Shown: one piece after another, positions 42,458 through 51,203 of the stretch
Numbering within the stretch: position 1 is the first letter of the stretch
Layout: each line of letters begins with the position of its first letter
Origin: Streptomyces sp. PsTaAH-137
Lineage (GTDB): Bacteria; Actinomycetota; Actinomycetes; Streptomycetales; Streptomycetaceae
Direction: 5' to 3'
DNA: 61,936 bases
NCBI RefSeq assembly: GCF_003259365.1
Contig: NZ_QLLY01000029.1
Location: 15,887 to 77,822 of the forward strand
Notes under the pieces: generated by a model
What the model was told of the DNA's origin: nothing
The model's database searches: none
What the model saw: only the letters and a program-made list of their open reading frames with translations
Program-made: the position numbers and the translations under genes

Positions 42458-42496
42458 ATGCGTGCCGTACGCCTTCTGCTTAGTGAGCCGCGCTGA
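42458..42496 (+). CDS. leuS leader peptide (12 residues, three consecutive Leu codons)
   Basis: ATG ... TGA encodes MRAVRLLLSEPR; the three leucines are consecutive codons CTT CTG CTT. It is immediately preceded by a leaderless-type promoter and followed by alternative stems and a terminator ahead of leuS, so it fits a ribosome-stalling attenuator sensing charged tRNA-Leu. CTT is a rare codon in high-GC genomes, which would sharpen stalling. Confidence 0.75.
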   Translation: MRAVRLLLSEPR

Positions 42497-42502
42497 TCAG
42501 TC

Positions 42503-42567
42503 CCGACCCGCCCCAGGCGTGAGGTCGGAATCGGCGCGGCGTCCCCTCCTGTGCGAGGGGCTTTTTC
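42503..42567 (+). promoter_or_regulatory. leuS transcription attenuator (leader hairpin and terminator)
   Basis: A leader stem CCGACC (42503-42508) / GGTCGG (42523-42528) is followed by the terminator CCCCTC (42543-42548) / GAGGGG (42555-42560) and CTTTTTC. A GAGG/CCTC pairing across the two offers an antiterminator. Ribosome stalling on the Leu codons upstream would decide between them. Confidence 0.65.
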
Positions 42568-42618
42568 ATTTCCGTGAGCGGGCCGCAGGCAGAGACGATC
42601 GATGGAGCTTTGAGGATC

Positions 42619-45543
42619 ATGAGCGAGACGAACACCGCCGCCCCTTCCGAGGCGGCGGTCGCGCCGCACCGCTACACGGCGGCCATGGCCGCCGACATCG
42701 AGGCACGCTGGCAGGACTTCTGGGACGAGCACGGCACGTACGAGGCGCCGAACCCGAGCGGTGACCTGGCCGGGGAGACCGACGAGGCCAGGGCCGTCGC
42801 CGCCCGCCCGAAGAAGTTCATCATGGACATGTTCCCGTACCCCTCGGGTGCGGGCCTGCACGTCGGCCACCCGCTGGGCTACATCGCCACGGACGTCTTC
42901 GCGCGCTTCCAGCGCATGAACGGCCACAATGTGCTGCACACCCTGGGCTTCGACGCGTTCGGCCTGCCGGCCGAGCAGTACGCCGTGCAGACGGGCACCC
43001 ACCCGCGCACGTCGACCGAGGCCAACATGGAGAACATGAAGGCGCAGCTGCGCGCCCTGGGCCTGGGGCACGACAAGCGCCGGTCGTTCGCCACGATCGA
43101 CCCGGAGTACTACAAGTGGACGCAGTGGATCTTCCTGCAGATCTTCAACTCCTGGTACGACGACGAGCTGAAGAAGGCCCGTCCGATCGCCGACCTGGTC
43201 CAGCAGTTCGCGACCGGTGAGCGCGCGGTTCCCGGCGGCGGCTCCTGGTCCGCGCTGAGCGAGGCCGAGCGCGCCGACGTCCTGGGCGAGTACCGCCTGG
43301 CGTACGCCTCCGACGCGCCCGTGAACTGGGCGCCGGGCCTGGGCACCGTCCTGGCCAACGAGGAGGTCACCGCCGACGGCCGCTCCGAGCGCGGCAACTT
43401 CCCCGTCTTCAAGGCCAAGCTGCGCCAGTGGAACATGCGCATCACCGCCTACGCGGACCGCCTGATCGACGACCTGGACGGCCTGGACTGGCCCGAGGCG
43501 ATCAAGCTGCAGCAGCGCAACTGGATCGGCCGCTCCGAAGGCGCCCGGATCGACTTCGGCTTCGACGCCGCCTCCGCGAACCGCGACGACGTCATCACCG
43601 TCTTCTCGACCCGCCAGGACACCCTGTTCGGCGCCACCTACATGGTGCTGGCCCCCGAGCACGACCTGGTGGAGAAGATCACCCCCGCCGCCTGGCCCGA
43701 GGGCACCCACGACGTGTGGACGGGCGGCCACGCGACGCCCGCCGAGGCCGTCGCCGCCTACCGCAAGCAGGCCGCCTCCAAGTCGGACGTCGAGCGTCAG
43801 GCCGAGGCCAAGGACAAGACCGGCGTCTTCACGGGTGCGTACGCGATCAACCCGGTCAGCGGCGAGCAGGTCCCGGTCTTCATCGCCGACTACGTGCTGA
43901 TGGGCTACGGCACCGGCGCGATCATGGCCGTCCCGGCGCACGACGCCCGCGACTTCGCGTTCGCGCGCGCCTTCGAGCTGCCCATGCGGTGCGTGGTCCA
44001 GCCGTCGGACGACCGCGGCACCGACACCTCGACGTGGGACGACGCCTTCGTCGCCTACGAGGCGGCGCTGGTCAACTCCTCGAACGACGAGGTCGCGCTG
44101 GACGGCCTGGGCGTCGCCGACGCCAAGGCCCGGATGACCGAGTGGCTGGAGCGCAAGGGCATCGGCCACGGCACGGTCAACTTCCGGCTGCGCGACTGGC
44201 TGTTCAGCCGTCAGCGCTACTGGGGCGAGCCCTTCCCGATCGTCTACGACGAGGACGGCATCGCCCACCCGCTGCCCGAGTCGATGCTGCCGCTGGAGCT
44301 GCCGGAGGTCGACGACTACACCCCGCGCACCTTCGACCCGGACGACGCCGACACCGAGCCCGAGACGCCGCTGTCGCGCAACCAGGACTGGGTCAACGTC
44401 ACCCTGGACCTGGGCGACGGCCGCGGCCCGCGCCCGTTCCGCCGCGAGACCAACACCATGCCCAACTGGGCCGGGTCGTGCTGGTACGAGCTGCGCTACC
44501 TGGACCCGCACAACAGCGAGCGGCTGGTCGACCCGGCCGTCGAGCAGTACTGGATGGGCCCGCGCGAGGGTCAGCCGACCGGCGGTGTCGACCTGTACGT
44601 GGGCGGCGCCGAGCACGCCGTGCTGCACCTGCTGTACGCGCGTTTCTGGTCGAAGGTGCTGTTCGACCTGGGCCACATCTCGTCGGCCGAGCCGTTCCAC
44701 AAGCTGTTCAACCAGGGCATGATCCAGGCCTTCGTCTACCGGGACGCGCGCGGTATCGCCGTGCCCGCCGCCGAGGTGGAGGAGCGCGACGGCGCGTACT
44801 ACTACCAGGGCGAGAAGGTCTCCCGGCTGCTGGGCAAGATGGGCAAGTCCCTGAAGAACGCCGTCACGCCGGACGAGATCTGCGAGGAGTACGGCGCGGA
44901 CACGCTGCGCCTGTACGAGATGGCGATGGGTCCGCTGGACGTGTCGCGGCCGTGGGACACGCGCGCGGTGGTCGGCCAGTTCCGGCTGCTGCAGCGCCTG
45001 TGGCGCAACATCGTCGACGAGACGACCGGTGAGGTCACCGTCGCCGACGCCGCCGAGGCGGACATCGACGAGGCCACGCTGCGCGCCCTGCACAAGGCGA
45101 TCGATGGCGTCCGCGGCGACCTGGAGGGGATGCGGTTCAACACCGCCATCGCCAAGGTCACCGAGCTGAACAACCACCTGGTCAAGTCGTACGCGGGCGG
45201 CGCGCTGCCGCGCTCGGTCGCCGAGCGTCTGGTGCTGCTGGTCGCGCCGCTGGCCCCGCACGTCGCCGAGGAGCTGTGGCGCAAGCTGGGCCGCACCGAC
45301 TCGGTCGTCCACCAGGACTTCCCCGTCGCCGACCCGGCCTACGTGGTCGACGAGGCCGTGACCTGCGTCGTCCAGATCAAGGGCAAGGTCAAGGCGCGCC
45401 TGGAGGTCTCCCCGTCGATCTCCGACGAGGAGCTGGAGAAGATCGCCCTGGCCGACGAGAAGGTCGTCGCGGCGCTGGACGGCGCCGGTATCCGCAAGGT
45501 GATCGTGCGGGCGCCGAAGCTGGTGAACATCGTGCCCGCGTAA
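42619..45543 (+). CDS. leuS: Leucyl-tRNA synthetase
   Basis: 974-residue class Ia synthetase. It has a HIGH-type motif (HVGHPLG within FPYPSGAGLHVGH), a CP1 editing domain (TGAYAINPVSGEQVPVFIADYVLMGYGTGAIMAVPAHD), a KMSKS-type motif KMGKSLKNAV, and a C-terminal anticodon and tRNA-binding region ending in VNIVPA. ATG 42619 is chosen by homology; GAGGA is very close and GGAG 11 nt upstream may serve. A GTG at 42574 in the same frame lies just after the attenuator and is less likely. Expression is probably controlled by the upstream Leu-codon attenuator. Confidence 0.97.
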   Translation: MSETNTAAPSEAAVAPHRYTAAMAADIEARWQDFWDEHGTYEAPNPSGDLAGETDEARAVAARPKKFIMDMFPYPSGAGLHVGHPLGYIATDVFARFQRMNGHNVLHTLGFDAFGLPAEQYAVQTGTHPRTSTEANMENMKAQLRALGLGHDKRRSFATIDPEYYKWTQWIFLQIFNSWYDDELKKARPIADLVQQFATGERAVPGGGSWSALSEAERADVLGEYRLAYASDAPVNWAPGLGTVLANEEVTADGRSERGNFPVFKAKLRQWNMRITAYADRLIDDLDGLDWPEAIKLQQRNWIGRSEGARIDFGFDAASANRDDVITVFSTRQDTLFGATYMVLAPEHDLVEKITPAAWPEGTHDVWTGGHATPAEAVAAYRKQAASKSDVERQAEAKDKTGVFTGAYAINPVSGEQVPVFIADYVLMGYGTGAIMAVPAHDARDFAFARAFELPMRCVVQPSDDRGTDTSTWDDAFVAYEAALVNSSNDEVALDGLGVADAKARMTEWLERKGIGHGTVNFRLRDWLFSRQRYWGEPFPIVYDEDGIAHPLPESMLPLELPEVDDYTPRTFDPDDADTEPETPLSRNQDWVNVTLDLGDGRGPRPFRRETNTMPNWAGSCWYELRYLDPHNSERLVDPAVEQYWMGPREGQPTGGVDLYVGGAEHAVLHLLYARFWSKVLFDLGHISSAEPFHKLFNQGMIQAFVYRDARGIAVPAAEVEERDGAYYYQGEKVSRLLGKMGKSLKNAVTPDEICEEYGADTLRLYEMAMGPLDVSRPWDTRAVVGQFRLLQRLWRNIVDETTGEVTVADAAEADIDEATLRALHKAIDGVRGDLEGMRFNTAIAKVTELNNHLVKSYAGGALPRSVAERLVLLVAPLAPHVAEELWRKLGRTDSVVHQDFPVADPAYVVDEAVTCVVQIKGKVKARLEVSPSISDEELEKIALADEKVVAALDGAGIRKVIVRAPKLVNIVPA

Positions 45544-45565
45544 GGCACTCAGGGTTGTTCCCTAC

Positions 45566-45604
45566 GGGCAGGTTGGGGGTTCCGCTGGAACCCCTGGCCT
45601 GCCC
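45566..45604 (+). terminator. Stem-loop after leuS
   Basis: GGGCAGG-TTG-GGGGTTCC / GGAACCCC-TGG-CCTGCCC with a GCT loop, beginning 23 nt after the leuS stop. It is followed by a possible -10 (TACGGT, 45613) for the next gene. Confidence 0.7.
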
Positions 45605-45673
45605 GGTCCGTTTACGGTGGGAGAACGGGTCCGAAGGGTCGGACGGGGCGGGCGGACGAATCGGAGGAGCGCC

Positions 45674-46360
45674 GTGGAAGCTGTGCTGGTGATCGTGGCG
45701 CTGATCTTCATCGCGTTCATCGCCCTCGGCGCGTACGCGACGGTGAAGGCGGTCGGCGCGGCCAAGCGCGGAGTGGACCGCACGGTGGCGCAGGCGCGCA
45801 GGACCGTGGAGGACACCACCCTGCGGGCCAAGAGCTTCCAGCCCGGAGCGGCCAGCGAGCTGGCCCAGCTGCGGCTGAGGCTGCGCGGCTCCATGCGCGC
45901 CACGCAGGACGCGCTGCACGCGCGCGTGACCGAGGACGAGTCCCTCAAGGAGTCCCTCGGCCTCTTCGCGCGGCTGAGCGCGCACGGGCACGAGCTGGAC
46001 GGCGAGCTGAAGCGTCTGGAGAGCGAGCCCGACAAGGCGCAGGTCGCGCGTCTCCTGCCGGAGCTGCGGGCCCGTACCGAGCAGATCGCCCAGTCCGCCG
46101 ACGCCCTGCGGCACGCGGCCCGCGACCGGGCCAGCCGGTTCGCGAGCGACGACCTGGACGCGCTGCGGACCCAGATCGACGTGGAGGCGGGGGCGCTGCG
46201 GCACTGGACGACCGAGGTCGCCCCGGACGCGTCGGGCGCCGGTGGATCCGGGCCCGCCACGGCCGGGAGGAAGAAGCCGGACCGGTCCGCGATCGCGCCG
46301 CCAGGTGTGCGACCGGTGTATCCGTGGCAGAAGAAACCCCGTCCGGAGAGTACGACTTGA
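45674..46360 (+). CDS. Membrane-anchored coiled-coil protein, unknown function
   Basis: 228 residues. One N-terminal membrane helix (VLVIVALIFIAFIALGAYATV) is followed by a long, charged, Leu-heptad-rich helix (residues about 30-180; LAQLRLRLRGSM, LKRLESEPDK, LLPELRARTEQIAQ) and a basic Pro-rich tail. Topology suggests a cytoplasmic coiled coil tethered to the membrane. The GTG at 45674 has TCGGAGGAG 4-6 nt upstream; the earlier in-frame start at 45617 has no support. Family not recognised. Confidence 0.75.
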   Translation: MEAVLVIVALIFIAFIALGAYATVKAVGAAKRGVDRTVAQARRTVEDTTLRAKSFQPGAASELAQLRLRLRGSMRATQDALHARVTEDESLKESLGLFARLSAHGHELDGELKRLESEPDKAQVARLLPELRARTEQIAQSADALRHAARDRASRFASDDLDALRTQIDVEAGALRHWTTEVAPDASGAGGSGPATAGRKKPDRSAIAPPGVRPVYPWQKKPRPESTT

Positions 46361-46431
46361 TCCCCGGCCGCTCTGCGGCCGACTGACGCCGGTCGCCGGG
46401 GGCCGGGCTGCCGACGGCGGGCCTCGCCGGG

Positions 46432-46437
46432 TAATCT
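46432..46437 (+). promoter_or_regulatory. -10 box for a leaderless degV transcript
   Basis: TAATCT ends 7 nt before ATG 46445, with no ribosome site in between. Confidence 0.5.
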
Positions 46438-46444
46438 CCGGTGC

Positions 46445-47293
46445 ATGTCCCGCCATGTCGCGATCGTCACCGATTCAACGGCCTACCTGCCGCAGCGGAC
46501 GATGGAGCGCCACGGCATCACGGCGGTGCCGCTGACCGTGGTCCTGGGTGACCGGGCGCTCGAAGAGGGCACGGAGATCTCCGCTCGCTCGCTCGCCGAG
46601 GCGCTGCAGAAGCGCCGGCCGGTGACGACGTCGAGACCCAGCCCCGAGCTGTTCGCCGAGACCTATCGCAAGGTCGCCGAGTCCGGCGCCACCGACATCA
46701 TCTCGCTGCACCTGTCGGCCGAGTTCTCCGGAACCTACGACGCGGCGGTCCTCGCCGCACGTCAGGCGCCGGTCCCGGTGCGGGTGGTGGACACCGGGAT
46801 GGTCGCCATGGCGCTCGGCTTCTGTGCGCTCGCCGCGGCGGAGACGGCCGACGCGGGCGGCACCGTCGACGAAGCGGTCACCGCGGCGGAGAAGCGGGCC
46901 GCGGGCACCTCCGCGTACTTCTACGTCGACACCCTGGACTATCTGCGCCGCGGCGGGCGGATCGGGGCCGCGCAGGCCCTGTTCGGCTCGGCGCTCGCGG
47001 TCAAGCCGCTGTTGCAGCTCGATGGCGGCCGCATCGAATTCCTGGAGAAGGTCCGTACGGCGTCCAAGGCGATCGCGCGGCTCCAGGAGATCGTCGCCGA
47101 GCGGGCGGGCAGCGGCCAGGTCGACATCGCCGTGCACCACCTGGCGGCACCGGAGCGGGCGGAGGCCCTGGCGGACTGGCTGCGCGAGCGGGTGCCGGGC
47201 CTCGGCGAGCTGCACGTCAGCGAGGTCGGAGCGGTGATCGGGGCGCATACGGGGCCGGGGTTGCTCGGCGCGGTGGTCTCGCCTCGGGCGTAG
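46445..47293 (+). CDS. DegV family fatty-acid-binding protein
   Basis: 282 residues. It has the DegV signatures VTDSTAYLPQ at the N-terminus, TSRPSPELF, and the ligand pocket LHLSAEFSGTYDAA, with VDTLDYLRRGGRIGAAQAL and KPLL in the C-lobe. DegV proteins bind fatty acids; in Firmicutes (FakB) they present them to the kinase FakA for phosphorylation. No fakA-like gene is seen in this window, so the partner is elsewhere or absent. It lies upstream of comEA with a 129-nt gap. Confidence 0.9.
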   Translation: MSRHVAIVTDSTAYLPQRTMERHGITAVPLTVVLGDRALEEGTEISARSLAEALQKRRPVTTSRPSPELFAETYRKVAESGATDIISLHLSAEFSGTYDAAVLAARQAPVPVRVVDTGMVAMALGFCALAAAETADAGGTVDEAVTAAEKRAAGTSAYFYVDTLDYLRRGGRIGAAQALFGSALAVKPLLQLDGGRIEFLEKVRTASKAIARLQEIVAERAGSGQVDIAVHHLAAPERAEALADWLRERVPGLGELHVSEVGAVIGAHTGPGLLGAVVSPRA

Positions 47294-47409
47294 CTCGGAC
47301 ATAGCTCGGACATAGCCCCGATGTAGCCGGTGTGGGTGACGGAGTTTTCCACAACTGGCTTGTTGTCCCCGGGAATTGAGCAAGATCCACTCGTTTGTCG
47401 TGCGGTGCC

Positions 47410-47415
47410 TACCGT
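47410..47415 (+). promoter_or_regulatory. -10 box for a leaderless comEA-comEC transcript
   Basis: TACCGT ends 7 nt before ATG 47423. An upstream TTTTCCACAAC (47345) resembles a lone DnaA-box-like sequence but has no companions. Confidence 0.45.
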
Positions 47416-47422
47416 CTCGGAC

Positions 47423-48418
47423 ATGGCACTTCGATCACTGTCCAGGACAGCACAGGCATCGGCACCGTCAGCGGCTCGGGCATCCAGCGGGCCGGGGCGC
47501 GGGCCCGCGTCCGACAGCCGCGCCCGCGAGCGGCGACAGACCCGGCGTCGCGTGCGGTACGGGGGCGTTCGCGGCGGGGCCGAGGAGGAGACGCGGCTGC
47601 GGGCGGAGGCCTTGTTCGCGCCGCCGGGCCGGGACGGTCCCTCGGTGCGGGATCCTGTGCCGGAGGCGCCCGCGCCGGAGACCAGGCCCTCGTCGTGGAG
47701 GGAGCGGGCCGCTCTGGCCGTGCGTGACCGGCTGCCGCTGTGGGTGCAGGCCCGCTGCGGTGTCGAGCGGCGGGGCGCGCTGGCGCTTGTCGTGGTCCTC
47801 TGTGTCGCCGCGCTCTTCGCCGTTCAGCACTTCTGGGCGGGGCGTACGCAGCCGGTGCGGGCCCCCGAGACGGTGCGGGCGGCGGCTCCGGCGGTGGCCG
47901 GGGAGGGCGTCGACCCCGTTCCCTCGCCTGCGCCCGGTCCCGAATCCGGGTCGACGCCGACGGGTGGCACGGGGATCGTCGTGGACGTCGCCGGGAAGGT
48001 GCGCCGCCCCGGCATCCAGCGACTGCCCGCCGGGGCCCGGGTCGCGGACGCGCTGCGGGCGGCCGGTGGAGTCCGTCCCGGCGCGGACACGGCGGGGCTC
48101 AACCGGGCGCGCCTGCTGACCGACGGCGAGCAGGTCCTGGTGGGTGAGCCGGTGGCGGCCGGTGCGGCCCCGCCGGTGGGGAGCGGCGCCCCGGGCGGAA
48201 GCTCTGCCGCCGCTGCTCCGCCCGCCGGGCCGATCGGCCTCAACACCGCGAGTGTGGAACAGCTCGACACCCTGCCCGGCGTCGGCCCGGTGCTGGCCCA
48301 GCACATCATCGACTACCGCACCGAGCACGGCGGCTTCCGCTCCGTGGACGAACTGCGCGAGGTCAACGGCATCGGGGACCGGCGCTTCGAGGACCTGCAG
48401 AATCTGGTCCGGCCATGA
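47423..48418 (+). CDS. comEA: ComEA-like helix-hairpin-helix DNA-binding protein
   Basis: 331 residues. A basic Arg-rich cytoplasmic N-terminus is followed by one membrane helix (ALALVVVLCVAALFAVQHF, about 115-135), a Pro/Thr linker, a SLBB domain (TGIVVDVAGKVRRPGIQRLPAGARVADAL) and a C-terminal helix-hairpin-helix domain (IGLNTASVEQLDTLPGVGPVLAQHIIDYRTEHGGF). In naturally competent bacteria ComEA binds incoming DNA outside the membrane and hands it to ComEC. The N-terminal cytoplasmic region is much longer than in Bacillus. Its stop overlaps the comEC start (ATGA). Confidence 0.92.
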   Translation: MALRSLSRTAQASAPSAARASSGPGRGPASDSRARERRQTRRRVRYGGVRGGAEEETRLRAEALFAPPGRDGPSVRDPVPEAPAPETRPSSWRERAALAVRDRLPLWVQARCGVERRGALALVVVLCVAALFAVQHFWAGRTQPVRAPETVRAAAPAVAGEGVDPVPSPAPGPESGSTPTGGTGIVVDVAGKVRRPGIQRLPAGARVADALRAAGGVRPGADTAGLNRARLLTDGEQVLVGEPVAAGAAPPVGSGAPGGSSAAAAPPAGPIGLNTASVEQLDTLPGVGPVLAQHIIDYRTEHGGFRSVDELREVNGIGDRRFEDLQNLVRP

Positions 48419-50991
48419 CCGGCGCCGAGCAGAGCGACGCCCGCCAAGAGGATCCCGTCGACCTGAGACTGGTCCCGCCCGCGCTGGCGGCCTGGGCGAC
48501 GACGGCACTGCTGCTGACGGCCCCGGGGTGGTGGGCGGCAGCGGTGGCCACGGTGTGCGCACTCGTCGGCGCGGGGCTACTGATCGCGGCCCGAACCGGA
48601 GGGGCGCGGGGAACTGCGCGCCCAGCCACACACGCCCCGCACCGATCCACATACCAGGGCCGCCCGGCACCCCACGAACCCCGCGCCTGGCGGAGCCCCT
48701 CCGCCGCGCTGCTTCTCCTCTGCACCGCCGCGGCAGCCGCCTCGGCGGGCCTGCACGGAGCCGACCTGCGCCGTGGCCCGGTACCGGACCTCGCGGCCCG
48801 GTACGCCCGGGTCGACGCCGAGGTGGAGATCACCTCCGATCCCCGGCTCACCCGGCCGCGGATCAGCGGGGACCACGCCGCGCCGGCCGCCGTGCTCGTC
48901 GAGGCGGACATGGTGCGGGTCACGGCGCCGGACGGCACGGTGTACCGGACCCGGGCACCGGTGCTGGTCATCGCGGACTCGCCCCGGGCGGCAGCGGTCG
49001 ACCGGAGCGCTGACCCGAGCGCCGGGCCGCGCGGCAGCCCCTGGCTGTCCCGGCTGCCGACCACCCGGCTGCGGGTCACGGGCTCGCTCGCGCCGCCCCT
49101 GACCGGCGGCGACCGGGTCGCGGCCGTGCTGCGCGTCCGGTTGGGCGAGCGGCCTCACGTGGTGGGCGCGCCGAGCGGCCCGCAGCGGCTGGCCGGCGCT
49201 CTGCGCGCGGGGCTGCGGCGGGCGACGGACGGGCTGCCCGCGGACGCCCGCGCCCTGCTGCCCGGTCTCGTCGTGGGGGACACGGCGCGGGTCACGCCGG
49301 AGCTGCACGCGGCGTTCGAGGCGACCGATCTGCTCCACCTGACCGCTGTCAGCGGAGCGAATTTCACGATCCTGCTGGCGCTGCTGATCGGGCCGCCGGG
49401 CACCGCGCACCTCGTGGAGAGACGGGGACTCGCGCCCCGGATCGGCCTGCCGCTCCGGACGACCGCGGTGCTCGGCGGTGGGCTGACGCTCGGCTTCGTC
49501 GTCGTGTGCAGGCCCGAGCCGAGCGTGCTGCGGGCGGCGTCGTGCGGGCTGATCGCGCTGCTCGCCGTCGCCACGGGACGCCGCAGATCCCTGATCCCCG
49601 CCCTGGCCACGGCCGTGCTGCTGCTCGTCCTCTACGACCCCTGGCTGGCGCGGAGTTACGGGTTCCTGCTGTCGGTGCTCGCCACCGGTGCGCTGCTCAC
49701 CCTCGCCCCGCGCTGGAGCGCGGCCCTGCGCGCACGCCGGGTGCCGGGGCGGCTCGCCGAGGCGCTCGGCGCGGCGGCCGCCGCCCAGGCCGTGTGCGCG
49801 CCCGTCGTCGCCGTCCTCGCGGCGCGGGTGAGCCTGGTGGCGGTGCCGTGCAATCTGCTGGCGGAGTTCGCCGTCGCGCCCGCGACCGTGCTGGGGTTCG
49901 CGGCGCTCGCGGCGGCGCCGGTCGCGATGCCCGTGGCGGAGTTCTGCGCCTGGTGCGCGAGTTGGCCCGCGGGCTGGATCGCCGGGATCGCGCGGACGGG
50001 AGCCGCGATGCCGGGCAGCGGTGTGGACTGGCCGGGCGGCTGGCGCGGGGGAGCGCTGCTCGCGGTCGGCACGGCGTTGCTGGTCGTCGTGGGGCGCAGA
50101 GCGCTCAGGTCCGCGTGGGTCTGCGGGGCATGTGCGCTGCTGCTCCTGCTGGTCGTGGTGCAGCCCGCGCCCCTGACCCGGGTGATCACGGGCTGGCCGC
50201 CGCCGGGCTGGCGGCTGGTGATGTGCGACGTCGGGCAGGGGGATGCGCTGGTGCTCGCCGCCGGGCCGGATGCCGGGATCGTGGTGGACGCCGGGCCCGA
50301 CCCGGTGCGCGTCGACCGGTGTCTGCGCGCGCTGGGCATCACCAAGATCCCGTTGGTGCTGCTCACGCACTTCCACGCGGACCATGTGGCGGGCCTGCCG
50401 GGGGTGCTGCGGGGGCGGTCGGTCGGGGCGATCGAGACCACGGGGTTCGCGGAGCCGGCGGATCAGGCCGTCTTCGTCCGGCGGCTCGCTGCGGCGCACG
50501 GACTCACAATGGTCCGGGCGGTGGCGGGGGAGCGGCGCAGAGCGGGACCGCTCGACTGGCAGGTGCTGTGGCCGCCACCGGGTCCCGGGCCCGGTCCGGA
50601 CGGGCCGAACGACGCGAGCGTCACGCTGCTGGTGCGGACCGGCGGGCTAACCCTGCTGCTGCTCGGCGACCTCGAACCGGCCGCGCAGCGGGCGCTGACG
50701 AGGAGCGGCGCGGGCGCCGGGCTGTCCCGGGTGGACGTGCTGAAGGTCGCCCACCATGGTTCGGCCTACCAGGATCCGGGGCTGCTGCGGCGGGTCGCGC
50801 CCCGGCTCGCGTTGATCAGCGCGGGGGCCGGCAACCCGTACGGGCATCCGGCTCCGCGGACCATGGCGGCGCTGCGGGCGCAGGGGACCGCCGTGCTGCG
50901 GACGGACCGGGACGGAGCGATCGCCGTCGTGAGCGGCGGGTCCGGGGCGCGGGGCGGAGCCGGTCTGGAGGTGGCGCACGGCGGACCCTGA
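48415..50991 (+). CDS. comEC: ComEC/Rec2 family membrane channel-nuclease
   Basis: 858 residues. N-terminal helices, an extracytoplasmic segment, a competence domain of about eight helices (from about residue 285; DLLHLTAVSGANFTILLALL), and a C-terminal metallo-beta-lactamase-fold domain (CDVGQGDALVLAA, LTHFHADHVAG near residue 650, DVLKVAHHGSAYQ). The HxHxDH zinc site is intact, consistent with a nuclease that degrades one strand during uptake. Residues about 62-85 are encoded by an interspersed repeat and are low-complexity. It overlaps comEA by 4 nt. Natural competence is not established in Streptomyces, so the role here is open. Confidence 0.92.
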   Translation: MTGAEQSDARQEDPVDLRLVPPALAAWATTALLLTAPGWWAAAVATVCALVGAGLLIAARTGGARGTARPATHAPHRSTYQGRPAPHEPRAWRSPSAALLLLCTAAAAASAGLHGADLRRGPVPDLAARYARVDAEVEITSDPRLTRPRISGDHAAPAAVLVEADMVRVTAPDGTVYRTRAPVLVIADSPRAAAVDRSADPSAGPRGSPWLSRLPTTRLRVTGSLAPPLTGGDRVAAVLRVRLGERPHVVGAPSGPQRLAGALRAGLRRATDGLPADARALLPGLVVGDTARVTPELHAAFEATDLLHLTAVSGANFTILLALLIGPPGTAHLVERRGLAPRIGLPLRTTAVLGGGLTLGFVVVCRPEPSVLRAASCGLIALLAVATGRRRSLIPALATAVLLLVLYDPWLARSYGFLLSVLATGALLTLAPRWSAALRARRVPGRLAEALGAAAAAQAVCAPVVAVLAARVSLVAVPCNLLAEFAVAPATVLGFAALAAAPVAMPVAEFCAWCASWPAGWIAGIARTGAAMPGSGVDWPGGWRGGALLAVGTALLVVVGRRALRSAWVCGACALLLLLVVVQPAPLTRVITGWPPPGWRLVMCDVGQGDALVLAAGPDAGIVVDAGPDPVRVDRCLRALGITKIPLVLLTHFHADHVAGLPGVLRGRSVGAIETTGFAEPADQAVFVRRLAAAHGLTMVRAVAGERRRAGPLDWQVLWPPPGPGPGPDGPNDASVTLLVRTGGLTLLLLGDLEPAAQRALTRSGAGAGLSRVDVLKVAHHGSAYQDPGLLRRVAPRLALISAGAGNPYGHPAPRTMAALRAQGTAVLRTDRDGAIAVVSGGSGARGGAGLEVAHGGP
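48598..48640. repeat. Interspersed GC-rich repeat inside comEC
   Basis: GGAGGGGCGCGGGGAACTGC then GCGCCCAGCCACACACGCCC matches the intergenic element class seen at 7351 and 26052 (core GGGGCGCGGGGAAC-GCGCG). It is read in frame within comEC, encoding a Gly/Arg/Thr/Ala/Pro/His stretch between two hydrophobic segments. Confidence 0.55.
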
Positions 50992-51122
50992 CGGCGCCGA
51001 CGGCGTTGGACCGGTGAACCCGGCACGGCGGACAGGTGGTTCGAGCGTGCAGGAAGCGAAGACCGGCACCGGTTCGCGGTCGCCCAAATGCTACCCGTGA
51101 GTAGAAATGGGCCCGTGTTGCC

Positions 51123-51165
51123 TCGAATGCCGCAACGGTGGTCGAATGCTTCTTCGTTGAAGAAG
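51123..51165. promoter_or_regulatory. Repeat/palindrome cluster upstream of the YceI gene
   Basis: Direct repeat TCGAATGC at 51123-51130 and 51142-51149 (19-bp period), running into the perfect palindrome CTTCTTC-GTT-GAAGAAG (51149-51165). The 212-nt spacer (50992-51203) contains no other ORF. Possibly a regulator site or hairpin in the leader. Confidence 0.35.
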
Positions 51166-51203
51166 TGACGACACTCGTCAAGGCGTACTGGGGTGGGTAG
51201 TTC

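Noticed and set aside
42331..45312. 993-codon minus-strand frame opposite leuS
   Set aside because: GC-frame artefact; leuS on the plus strand is unambiguous.
47345..47356. TTTTCCACAAC as a DnaA box or origin fragment
   Set aside because: A single imperfect match with no neighbouring boxes or AT-rich unwinding region; dnaA and dnaN are not nearby.
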